Positions 25,331 through 33,729 of a DNA stretch of 64,000 nucleotides are shown here, piece by piece. The notes below the pieces were generated by a model. That model was not told the origin of the DNA and did no database searches. It saw nothing but the letters and a program-made list of their open reading frames with translations. The position numbers were made by a program, and so were the translations under genes. The stretch's first letter is position 1. Every line of letters begins with the position of its first letter. Source of the DNA: Pseudocercospora fijiensis CIRAD86 (Eukaryota; Ascomycota; Dothideomycetes; Mycosphaerellales; Mycosphaerellaceae); contig NW_006921533.1 of the NCBI RefSeq assembly GCF_000340215.1, forward strand, positions 2,233,386 to 2,297,385. Reading direction: 5' to 3'.

Positions 25331-26588
25331 ATGCGCCTTTCCGCGCTCCTCCACTCTCTTGTCTTCTTCTTCTTCTCCTCCTCCATCTCGGCGCGAAGTG
25401 CGACCGCCGTCTCAAATGGTCCATGTGCTTATTACACAATCCACAACGCCACTTCCCACTTCACAGAAATCCTCGAAACGGATTTCTTACACTACACCCA
25501 AACATGGAATCCCATCACCGGATTACCCGAGTACGACAGAGGTCTGACGTCGAAGAATTGGGTTTTGCAGGCTTATCATGTTTCCCCCGATGCGAGCAAT
25601 CCTTATGGGAAGGAAGCCGAGTATGCGAATGTTGTGACGAATTCGATTGAGAGCGAGGATGATTGGGGAGGTGAGGGGAAGGGGTTGGAGTTGTGGGTGA
25701 GGCGGGTTGAAAAGGGGGGAAATGGAAGGAAGATGGTGGTGGGTATGGCTGAGATTTCAAGTCGGAGAGATGATATTTTGTTTGGGAGTTTCAGGATTGG
25801 GATGAAGATGACGGATGTGCCTGGAACGGTTGGGGCTTTTTTCTTTTATTTGTGAGTTGGCATAAACCAAAAAACAAAACCCCCCAAAAAAGTGTTTCAA
25901 AGCCGATGGATTTGCTGATTTTTTTTCTTTTGAGTTCCATATTTTCAGCAACGATTCGACGGAAATCGATGTCGAGATCTTATCCAGGGAGAACTCGAAT
26001 AAGACGGTGAATCTGGTTATACAATCTCCTCAATCTGCTGCTCAAGGGTATGCTTCTGGACCGGATTTCATCAACAAGAGCCTTGAGTTTGAGCCGGCTT
26101 CTGGGTATAATGAATATCGATTTGACTGGCTTCCGGAGCGTGTCGACTTTTACGCCAACGGTCAGCTGCTGACGACTGTGACTCGAAATGTTCCCAGAAA
26201 TGCTGGAAAGCTGCATATTTCTCATTGGAGCAATGGAAATCCAGGCTGGTCGGCTGGACCTCCGGAACAGGATGCGGTTATGGTGGTGAGCTATGTGAAA
26301 GCTTACTTCAATACCTCTTCGAGTGTGAGGAGTTCGTTGGCTTGTGTGGGTGCTCGGGAGGAGATGTGTGCGATTCCGGATCAGAGGGTTCCACCAGAGA
26401 TCGGTGGAGTGAATGGAAATGAGACGGGTAAGACTTTCTTTTTTGGAACGAGGAATGAGACGTCTGCTGTGATGGGCGGGGAAGAAGATGGACCCGAAAC
26501 AAGCGATGGGATACGGTTGACTCAAAAGCTTTTCATGAGCTGTATATCATTGTTGTTGTGTACCGTGATCATCATCCAAGGCATATGA
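25331..26588 (+). CDS. Secreted GH16-family glycoside hydrolase, probably GPI-anchored
   Basis: Likely a beta-glucan-active or cell-wall cross-linking enzyme outside the cell. Proposed structure is join(25331..25851, 25949..26588), 386 residues. The N-terminus is a signal peptide (hydrophobic run VFFFFSSS, about residues 1-27). The GH16 catalytic signature EIDVE follows the splice: FFYF/NDSTEIDVEIL, with both glutamates present. Later family features are YRFDWLPERVDFYANG and HWSNGNPGWSAGPP. The C-terminus ends in a hydrophobic tail (LFMSCISLLLCTVIIIQG) after a Ser/Asp/Gly segment, as for GPI attachment. The intron is 97 nt (gtgagt...ttttcag) and completes a Phe codon. The exact substrate cannot be told. 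Family assignment rests on the EIDVE motif and fold pattern. Confidence 0.85.
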
Positions 26589-27013
26589 TGAGAAGTCCTG
26601 CACACACATTCATCCTGCAAACCAAAACCCCCCAAAAAAACAATTTTCACACTCCTTATATCCCCAATCCCTTAAAGTAGGCAAACCGACCTTCTGCATA
26701 CAAGAACACTACCCTTCCCTTCCTCAGGCGGGAAGAGACTCTTCTTGATAATCTCCTCATCATCGACATGTCCATTCACACGCCCTTCCACTCCTCACCA
26801 GGATGACTCAAAATAGGTGTAACCTCCCAAGCTAAGATTCGATGGGAATCTCAAATGAAAATCCTCCCCATTGCTTATGCCGTCTCTAAAGTTCACGAGA
26901 TCTTTTTTCTACCCCGAGCTTTCAAGTCATCAAACTCGCTTTGGATTTCTTGTCGAATTCGATGTCTTCTTCTGGTTCAGGGCTGCCAAACGAAATGGTA
27001 CCTATGTTCTGGC
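26589..27013. other. Intergenic region, nothing recognised
   Basis: Normal island composition with short A/C-rich tracts (ccccccaaaaaa near 26626). No open frame of note, RNA gene or repeat was found. Confidence 0.5.
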
Positions 27014-27709
27014 TCACCTGATTAGTGAACGACTCCAGATACGCGATGCTGTCTGTTTCAGCCCAACTTCGATATCCTTTACGCTTGTACCGGGGTGTTG
27101 TTTATTACACAGAACTAGACTTTCCAAGGAATGTCGCGAGGCATACTGTAGCGGGATAATAATCTGCTTGAGTTCTCCTTCATAGCACGCGCGGCAGTTC
27201 TTCGTCGTGCGGACGGACCTGCTACCTTTACATGACATGGTCATTGCGATTTTCCCACTGGTCGCACGCAGGTCAAAAGTCAATTCATTCAATGCTGCCA
27301 AGGTTTCCTTGAAAAGACCTCCCGTCATCTTGCCTGCTTCTATCTCCTCGAGGCTATTTTGAGGAATATCATAATCGTCATCTAGGTCCGTGGCCATATG
27401 GCGAAGTCGTGGTGGCTCGATGCCACAGAGATTCCGTCGGCGAAGTACCAAGCGTGCCGATAGATCAAGAGAAGGAGCCGCCTGATTCGAGATAGGAGGA
27501 TCATCTGTTGCTGAGCGGTATCTTGTTGCAAAGCACTTCAATAGCTGTCGTGAGCTAGTCACTCGCTCCGCTCTGGTGAGGCGATATACACGCCGATGCA
27601 TTGGGGGCATCTGCTCACATACCACAAGACTTGAAGCTGGGTAGGGTATGTGCTCATTGCAAATTTGGCGTGTGCTCATACTGCTTGAAGTCCTGATGCC
27701 TATGCTCAT
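27014..27709 (-). CDS. Hypothetical protein, family not recognised
   Basis: A 231-codon open frame on the minus strand. The middle part (about residues 100-185: PPRLRHMATDLDDDYDIP, EIEAGKMTGGLFKETLAALN, CKGSRSVRTTKNCRACYEG) is compositionally protein-like, with a soluble, charged, alpha-helical look and a CxxC. The first ~60 residues and the C-terminus look less natural, so the true gene may use a downstream start or contain introns. No domain, signal peptide or membrane segment can be named. It is the only sizeable frame between GH16 and the small secreted-protein gene. It may also be a decaying gene. Confidence 0.4.
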   Translation of the reverse strand: MSIGIRTSSSMSTRQICNEHIPYPASSLVVCEQMPPMHRRVYRLTRAERVTSSRQLLKCFATRYRSATDDPPISNQAAPSLDLSARLVLRRRNLCGIEPPRLRHMATDLDDDYDIPQNSLEEIEAGKMTGGLFKETLAALNELTFDLRATSGKIAMTMSCKGSRSVRTTKNCRACYEGELKQIIIPLQYASRHSLESLVLCNKQHPGTSVKDIEVGLKQTASRIWSRSLIR

Positions 27710-28033
27710 GCTCGCTCAAATACTCAATTTCGATATTCATTCTAAAATCCGAGTCGTTGAAGCTTTCCCATCCTCGTTCTACCGACACACAATCTCCTCT
27801 CACGTGGTCGTGTCGTTCGATATCACCGTCTCATTGCCGAGGCCAGGGAACGTTGGGAGTGTTGGCTGGACATGTAACTCGATCACCTGCGTGACTGATT
27901 GAAGCCAAATGGTCTCGAATTTGGTGTGCAGTTCAAGGACGACCGGCGTGCCGCCTATGACCACGGGTTTAGCATTTTATCAATAAAAGTTCTTGCTGTC
28001 GGAGTGCTTAGTGTAGCAAGAGTGCGAGATTTG
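27710..28033. other. Intergenic region, nothing recognised
   Basis: Short stretch between two minus-strand genes, presumably the 3' region of one and the promoter of the other. No repeat, RNA gene or convincing frame. Confidence 0.4.
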
Positions 28034-28481
28034 TCACAGACCAGTAGGCTCCGCCTCGCGCTTGTTTTTCCTGGTCTTGACAAGAGTGCCGTATCCGATA
28101 GATCCGACACCTGGCGACGGCCATTGATCAGGTACTTCGGCAAAGGTCTGTGTGACGATGACCTGTATGTAGGTTACAGAGGTTCCGACTTGACTGGCTT
28201 GCCAGAATGTCGTGACGACTGGCGCTTCCGAAGTAGCAGTGACAGCGTCTTGGTTGTAGACTCTGTTTTGCCGAATCCTGAGACATTCGTCAGATCGATG
28301 AATTTCTATGCAGCTACACGAGGAAATCGTACTCCAAGTGACCATCCGCCACGAGAGTTGGAACAGATTGCTCGAGTTCTGGCTCCGGGATGCGATTGTC
28401 TGAAGGCTCTGCAAGTGCTGCTGCGGCTACATTTGTGGCGAGGAAGAAAGTTGTGGCGAAGAAGAAAGTTGAAAGCTTCAT
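28034..28481 (-). CDS. Small secreted protein (130 aa)
   Basis: Proposed structure is complement(28034..28277, 28333..28481). The start gives a clear signal peptide (MKLSTFFFATTFFLATNVAA). A 55 nt intron with gtacga donor, ctgac branch and ctcag acceptor joins ..DGHLE to IRQNRVYNQ and keeps frame; the alternative acceptor aaaacag would remove a few residues. The mature part is free of cysteine and ends with a Thr/Val-rich block (VVTTFWQASQVGTSVTY), then VPDQWPSPGVGSIGYGTL and a basic tail KTRKNKREAEP. The VPDQWPS...GSIGYGTL segment resembles, from memory, C-terminal parts of small secreted or wall-associated fungal proteins of unknown role. It could be a cell-wall protein or effector-like protein. 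Function is unknown. Confidence 0.6.
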
Positions 28482-29087
28482 TATGAGCTGCTGGATATTC
28501 TTGTAACTTGTGCGTTCGGTATATGTCGAGAGGTAGATGTTGGATAGTCGAGCGCGTTGTGTTGTGTTTTCCTAGTGACAGCTGATGTACAGCAGTAGCG
28601 ATTGCGCCGTCAAAGTCGCAGGTACGAGCAAGTCTAGATCTGCCTGTGACTTCCAAATCCTCAATCCGAGCGGTTCAGTTCTTGACAATTCGAGAGTGAT
28701 GTTCAGGAGAGGAAGGCAAGTTCAACCGGCAGAAGAGAGTCCCCATGTTTACGAGTCCGCAAAGGCCTTCGCACACGGACAAGCGTCTTGCTAATCACCA
28801 AAGGTCCAGACCAGACATGGGACGTGAGATGAGAGAGTGGATTCAGGTCCTGCCGCACGATAGATATGTCTCGCGTCAAGTAGTGGTCCGTAGTTTGACC
28901 GCCGTGTACCGATGCTAAGCACAACTATAAGCTTTCTTTCGGTGACAAGCTCGAATGGAGCCGAAAGTCCACCGGCTTGTCGGCTTCTTTTGGTCGGTAA
29001 AATATCCACTGCCTTCTCCTTTCTCCGCTTGCTCCATTTTGTGACAAGGGCAGAGCGCACAGCTTTCCGTTGCCAGATGAAGGTTGA
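28482..29087. other. Intergenic region between secreted protein and GH43
   Basis: No gene is supported. A minus-strand frame at 28925-29191 overlaps the 3' end of the GH43 gene out of frame and looks like chance. The promoter of the small secreted-protein gene should lie near 28490-28700. Confidence 0.4.
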
Positions 29088-30219
29088 TCAGGAGGCAATT
29101 GCCAAGTCGCGCAGTAGTGCTCGTCTGAGGACTGCACCGCAGGGCTGATGGCCGAGAAATTCTTGAACATCTCTGGTCGCTCTTCCAACACATTTTCCCA
29201 TCACTGGACCTGAATGTGTCCATGACACTCTCTGCATCCTGCACTTTCGACCTTGATTTCCATCAGTGTCTCTGTCTGTGGCATGAAAGAGTGCAACAGT
29301 ATCCTCTCCGAGTTGAAGGAAACAGCCGTGACCAGGTGCGAAAGGCCCTTGGCCATGAGTTGCATTCTGGAGCAATGGCTCTCTTGATTTCTGCCAATTT
29401 GGGGCCCAGAGGGGATCGTGTCCAATTAAGCGCAAGAGGGCCATTTTGTAATGCTGAGTCCAGCTTGCGCCACAGCTGTAGACCAAGCCTCTCCACTGAC
29501 CGTTTGGAGACGAGAGCCACTGAGGGCCTTCGTTGATGCCGACTGGACCTGTTCGTTCCCAGGGACAATCGGGAGTGGAGATGCATACAGGATTCGAGGC
29601 GGCAGAGATTGGATCTGAGAGATGGATAATGTATAACTCCTGAAGATCCTCTCGCACATCCCCAAAGGACCGATCGAGGGACCAGCCAGAGTACACAAAA
29701 TACAGCTTGTCTGCGAGTTCGAAGACCGTCCCATCGATCGCCCACTGTCTTTGGTCCATGCCTTTGATCGGACCTAAAAATTCCCAAGGGCCGGTATGGG
29801 GATCGGCTGTCGCAGGAGGCCCGCCTAAGACATACATTCTATGCGACGCATTGCCTAATTTAGGATCCATGGCGGCATAGTAGACATACCATCGACCACG
29901 GAGGCAATGCAGCTCGGGGGCCCATAGCCGAGCAGAATGGGAGGTATCTGGAGGTGGTCGCCTGCTGCCATCAGCGCATGCGAGGGTATGTTTCTTGGGG
30001 GAACTCGTACCAGATGGGCGCAATGGTAGGGCTATCTCCCCAAAAGTCGACCAGACTATCGGCTTCCCATAGCGGCACGCGATCGTTGGCAGTGAAAGTC
30101 ATGTAGAACTTGCCATTGGCGACGGCGAAGAATGGATCCGGAGTGTTCTGTGACGTGATGTTCAAGCAGTGAGAAGACGGTCTTGAGACGTCATCGTGCT
30201 TGATGCTTCGCACGACCAT
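29088..30219 (-). CDS. Glycoside hydrolase family 43 (arabinofuranosidase/xylosidase type)
   Basis: Proposed structure is complement(29088..29961, 30011..30219), 360 residues, five-bladed beta-propeller family. The three GH43 acidic residues are in place: Asp28 (NTPDPFFA, general base), Asp146 (WAIDGTVFE, pKa modulator) and Glu214 (GINEGPQW, general acid). Other family marks are LWAPELH and WYVYYAAMD. The 49 nt intron (gtacga...cagcag) splits the Trp codon and restores the typical IWRPPP..LWAPELH. No signal peptide is visible, so the product is probably intracellular or a non-classical member, unless an upstream exon was missed. The last ~30 residues after GPVMGKC look atypical and may hide a 3' intron. 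Substrate specificity cannot be told. Confidence 0.82.
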
Positions 30220-30604
30220 GGTGTAACAAGGTCAGGTGACATCGCCTTCCAAACTCGAGAGGGCAAGAAGGAAGAGAGGTCCGCGCGAGCGCCTCATTGA
30301 GTGCCAAGTGCCAAGGCGCCTTCCCTGCAAGACCAAACCTTCCTGCTCCTTCTCAGTTCCCACAGCACGCACTTGCCGCACGACTTGACTTCTGACGTCC
30401 GACGTCCCGAACAGCGAGCACGTCTTGGTCCCGGCTCTGAAGTCACGACGGCTGATGCGATTGTCGATGACCAGGCGGTATCCAAACTTTGGGAGCTGTA
30501 GAATAGTGGCAGTGCTTCAACCAAAATTAGCTCGCCCGACTCGGCTGTCTTCAACTCTGCCGTGTTCGCCTAAGCCTAAGCTGTGGACGTGTGGGTGGTC
30601 ATAT
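30220..30604. other. Intergenic region, nothing recognised
   Basis: Upstream region of the GH43 gene and downstream of a dead SDR gene. No repeat, RNA gene or convincing frame. Confidence 0.4.
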
Positions 30605-31010
30605 TCATTTGCTCCCTCTCTTAACCTCGTCCTGAGCTTTGAGCTTCCGCACTAGGTCAATGCACATCCATTCGGTCATCGAGTGCGGCAATCTGAACAT
30701 CGTCTCGAACTGCAATGCATGTGGCCAGTATCCCCACACAGTTCTCCTCCCACTGCCGACAAGTCCCAGACTGCGACCATTTCTGCAGCAAGAGCCTGCG
30801 AGAAGGACTCCAAGAAAGCCTTCGATGCAGCTGCAATGGCAATATATGGGCACGGGAGTCGTGCAGAACCCGATCCCATGTTGAGCACGAGAGATGGCTT
30901 GTTCGCGATCAGCTGGGGAAGCAGTGACCTCGTCATCTCTGTCGCGAAGATGAAGTTCCCATTCATGAGCTTGCGGGTGTCTGCTGCGCTCCGTAGAGCC
31001 TGTACAAAGA
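30605..31010 (-). pseudogene. SDR pseudogene (3-oxoacyl-CoA reductase/17-beta-HSD type), 3' part
   Basis: Minus-strand remnants read LRSAADTRKL, NFIFATEMTRSLLPQLIA, LVLNMGSGSARLPCPYIA and then AASKAFLESFSQALAAEM. In the canonical sequence the catalytic motif is YxxxK; here the tyrosine position is alanine (IAAASKA). The C-terminal part continues only in another frame (WGYWPHALQFETMF, then LVRKLKAQDEV and a stop at 30605), so at least one frameshift is present. The N-terminal Rossmann half (TGxxxGxG) is missing. A 345-codon frame covers the region, but its first two thirds do not look like this family. Probably a broken gene, not a functional reductase. Confidence 0.65.
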
Positions 31011-32181
31011 AGTGAAAGCAGTCAAGCCCCCTAGGATGGTCGGGGAGGTCAGAAATGGTGATTGGCAGTACGTCTGATGGAGCTGCTCGAGGACTTTTCT
31101 TGTTGATGTAGGGGCCATAGCGGATGTCCAGTAAATGGTGTGCTGACAGCGATTTCACAGGCTGTCTGGAATTGCAGAGCTGGCCGTGCCAGTGTAGGTA
31201 TGCGGCTACTCCTTCGTGAGTTGCGAAGCGATATGTATACCTCTTTTGTGGTTGAGGTTGTAAGATGTTGTTGTGAGCAGTCTCGTACAGTGGCTCAATT
31301 CCCTGTTTGACCACGCACGTGGTTCCCCGGATTTCAGAAAGCTGAAGCTCTGATTGGCTGAGTTCTACAAGAGCTGCTGGGACGGCACGGCAGAACTGAA
31401 CCTCCGGAAAATCACGTGCCTGATGCCAACCATAACAAAACCTGCAACGACGGTCGACCACGACTAGCGACCTACAACGACCAGCGACCTGCAACGACCA
31501 GCGACCTGCAAGGGTGTGTGAGGCGGAAGCTTCGCTCGCGCTTTGTAGGCACGCGGAGCCGCCTACAAGCACATATTTAGAACTAGAACTAGGGCTGAAT
31601 CTTGAAGGATCGCAAATTCTGGACAAGATGAGTAAGCAGGATCCGGCGCCACATACGAGTAGATTGAATGGACAGGCTTGCGATAAGAATCTGTCATGAC
31701 ACCATTCTCGCAAGCTGTGCTTGGTCTGACTATGTTGGATGCGCGTGTCCCAGCCTCCATTTCACACTGCAACAGGCTTTGCGGGAGGAGCCGCGCCAGC
31801 CACTTCTTCGCTCACTCGCTCTCGCTCTCACCTCCACGCACAATTCCGAGTCTCGACAGCATGCACCTCACAAGCGCAAAAGGCTCGCTCAAGTGCTGTT
31901 GCACACAGTGACTACCTAATGCCGGAGTACGATCCGTGTTGAAGCACGGCGCGAACCAAGATCTCCCATCGCAGAGCACACAATACAATGGATCTCGCCT
32001 TTTCAACCATACAATCAGGCTCGGGAACAGGATAAATGCGTAGTAAGAGCAAGGAGAAGGAAGCAAGGCGAGATCGGGGAGCGAGAAGAGATGGCGCCCA
32101 ACGCCCAACGCCCATTGAACTATGGCTGGACGTGTGGTCGAAGAGCGTACGAAAAGATTCTCACGGCACATGCAGCGGTGC
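31011..32181. other. Intergenic region with short minisatellite
   Basis: No gene is supported. The stretch separates the dead SDR gene from the PhyH gene and includes three tandem 17 bp units at 31461-31511. Short frames on both strands show no domain. Confidence 0.45.
31461..31511. repeat. 17 bp x 3 minisatellite
   Basis: Unit CGACCAGCGACCTGCAA, exact in the second and third copies (31478-31494, 31495-31511). The first copy (31461-31477) differs at two positions, CAG to TAG and CTGC to CTAC. Both are in the dinucleotide contexts favoured by RIP. Confidence 0.8.
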
Positions 32182-33094
32182 TCACTTGCTGTGCGAGGAC
32201 TTGGCGAACGCGGCCGCAGTATCAGCACCTGAGCCCTTGCTATCCTCCGCGAATTGGTCATCGAGATACTTGAGATGCGTAATCGCTTCACCCAGGTTCG
32301 CCGTCACGCTGAGCTGCATCAATTGTCAGTATTGCATCAAGTGCTGATCCGGTAAGTCTACCTACGCCCAACCACTCTTCCATTTCAGGCGAAAGAGATT
32401 CCTTGACCTCTGGACTGAGCTTCCTCGTCCAGTTGACCTGCTGGCGGAGATGTGGCGCGGTGTAGTATCCGAACAACAAAGCTCTATCTTGATCCTTGGT
32501 AACGTTCGCACCTGATGTGTGCCAGACTGTGCCGTCCATAACAACAATGGAGCCAGCTTTCGCCTCGAACGGCCTCAATCTCTCTTTCGCGTCTTTCGGA
32601 ATATCGCCTCTTCTCTGCCACTTATTGGACCCAGGAATGTACAACGTCGCGCCGTTCTCGAAATGCACATCAGTCAAACACCAAATGACATTCATGGCCT
32701 CGATTCGAGTCCATGGATCAGGCGTGACGAGAGACTGATCCGAGTGCAAGCCCATCGATTTGCTTCCTGGTCTAGCAATATTCGCAGTAAAATTACTGAT
32801 CAGAAACTGCTCTCCTAGCACGCTCTTGACCATCTGAACAGCTGTGGGATGTCGGATCAAGTCTCGAAAGATTGCGTGCTCCAACAGGTAGAATACTCGA
32901 ACATTGCTTGCGTTGGGGTCCAGGAATGGCAGAAAGGTGTCTTCGCCGCGCTTGTTGGCTGATTCGGCTATGGACCAGAGCTCATCGAGTGTCTTCTTAG
33001 TCTGCTCTGGACTAAGCACATCAGGAATAACACACCAGCCCTCAGTCCTCATGTGCTCCTGTGCTTCTTCAATCAGAGTACTCAGTGAACCCAT
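32182..33094 (-). CDS. Phytanoyl-CoA dioxygenase (PhyH) family Fe(II)/2-oxoglutarate oxygenase
   Basis: Likely hydroxylates a small-molecule or lipid-like substrate using iron, oxygen and 2-oxoglutarate. Proposed structure is complement(32182..32313, 32366..33094), 286 residues. The iron-binding triad is visible: His117 and Asp119 (GLHSDQS) and His192 (VWHTSG), with Arg204 (DQDRALLFGYY) for 2-oxoglutarate. Other family marks are GWCVIPDVLSPEQ at the N-terminus and NGATLYIPGSNKW. A 52 nt intron (gtaggt, actgac branch, gatgcag) joins EEWLG to LSVTANLGEAITHLKYLDDQ. Unspliced, the frame ends early with an unrelated tail. No targeting signal is evident. Substrate is unknown; PhyH-type enzymes also occur in secondary metabolism, but no cluster is seen here. 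Confidence 0.88.
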
Positions 33095-33322
33095 TTTTCT
33101 CGAAGAGAGTTCAAGTTGCGGAAATTGATGGCTATAAAGTGATTGGGGCTTCGTCCGAGTGACAGGAAAATGCAGAGGTTCTTACGGAACTGTGTCCCTG
33201 CTACATTCCCTCGGTAATCCGCAACGCACGCAGTTGCGCACAATGAACATGGCCACTGTCACCTGTGCATCCCCGCAGGGCTGTGCTGACAGTCTACAAC
33301 CGAGCTCAGGGCTTCAACACAT

Positions 33323-33729
33323 ACTTGGTGACCGTACGCTTCTGCTAGCTGGCGCACGTGAGTATACATCGAGCTTGACTAATTTGGTTGATCTTCTACG
33401 GGGAAATCATTTCTTAGGAGCTAGGCCCAGCCCTATAGGGCTAGGGTCTAATATTTATCTAGATAGAAGATGCCTTGCTCTTAGGTACTACGTCCTCTAA
33501 ACATCGCATAATTACTATACTTTTAGCTATTAGAAAGATCGCAAAGACTTAGTAACCGTACGCTTCTGCTAGCTAGCGTACGTAAGTATACATCGAGCTT
33601 AACTGATTTAGTTAATCTTCTACGGGGAAATTATTTCTTAGGAGCTAGGCCTAGCCCTATAGGGCTAGGGTCTAATATTTATCTAGACAGAAGATACCTT
33701 ACTCTTAGGTACTACGTCCTCTAAACATC
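33323..33729. repeat. 224 bp tandem duplication, second unit RIP-mutated and interrupted
   Basis: 183 bp at 33323-33505 are repeated at 33547-33729 (offset 224). The 45 bp following the first copy (33505-33549, cgcataattactat...gcaaagact) reappear at 36680-36724, on the far side of the piggyBac-like element. So the unit is 224 bp long, duplicated in tandem, and the second unit was split by the insertion. Differences between the 183 bp copies number 14, all CpA/TpG against TpA: 12 with TpA in the second copy and 2 in the first. The 45 bp piece differs at five sites, all TpA in the left copy. Confidence 0.9.

Noticed and set aside
30676..31713. Intact 345-residue SDR protein
   Set aside because: Only the last third resembles SDR, the catalytic Tyr and the cofactor motif are missing, and the family C-terminus lies in another frame.
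25331..33094. Secondary-metabolite cluster (GH16, GH43, SDR, PhyH neighbours)
   Set aside because: No polyketide synthase, peptide synthetase, terpene cyclase, P450, transporter or cluster regulator is present, and the SDR is dead.
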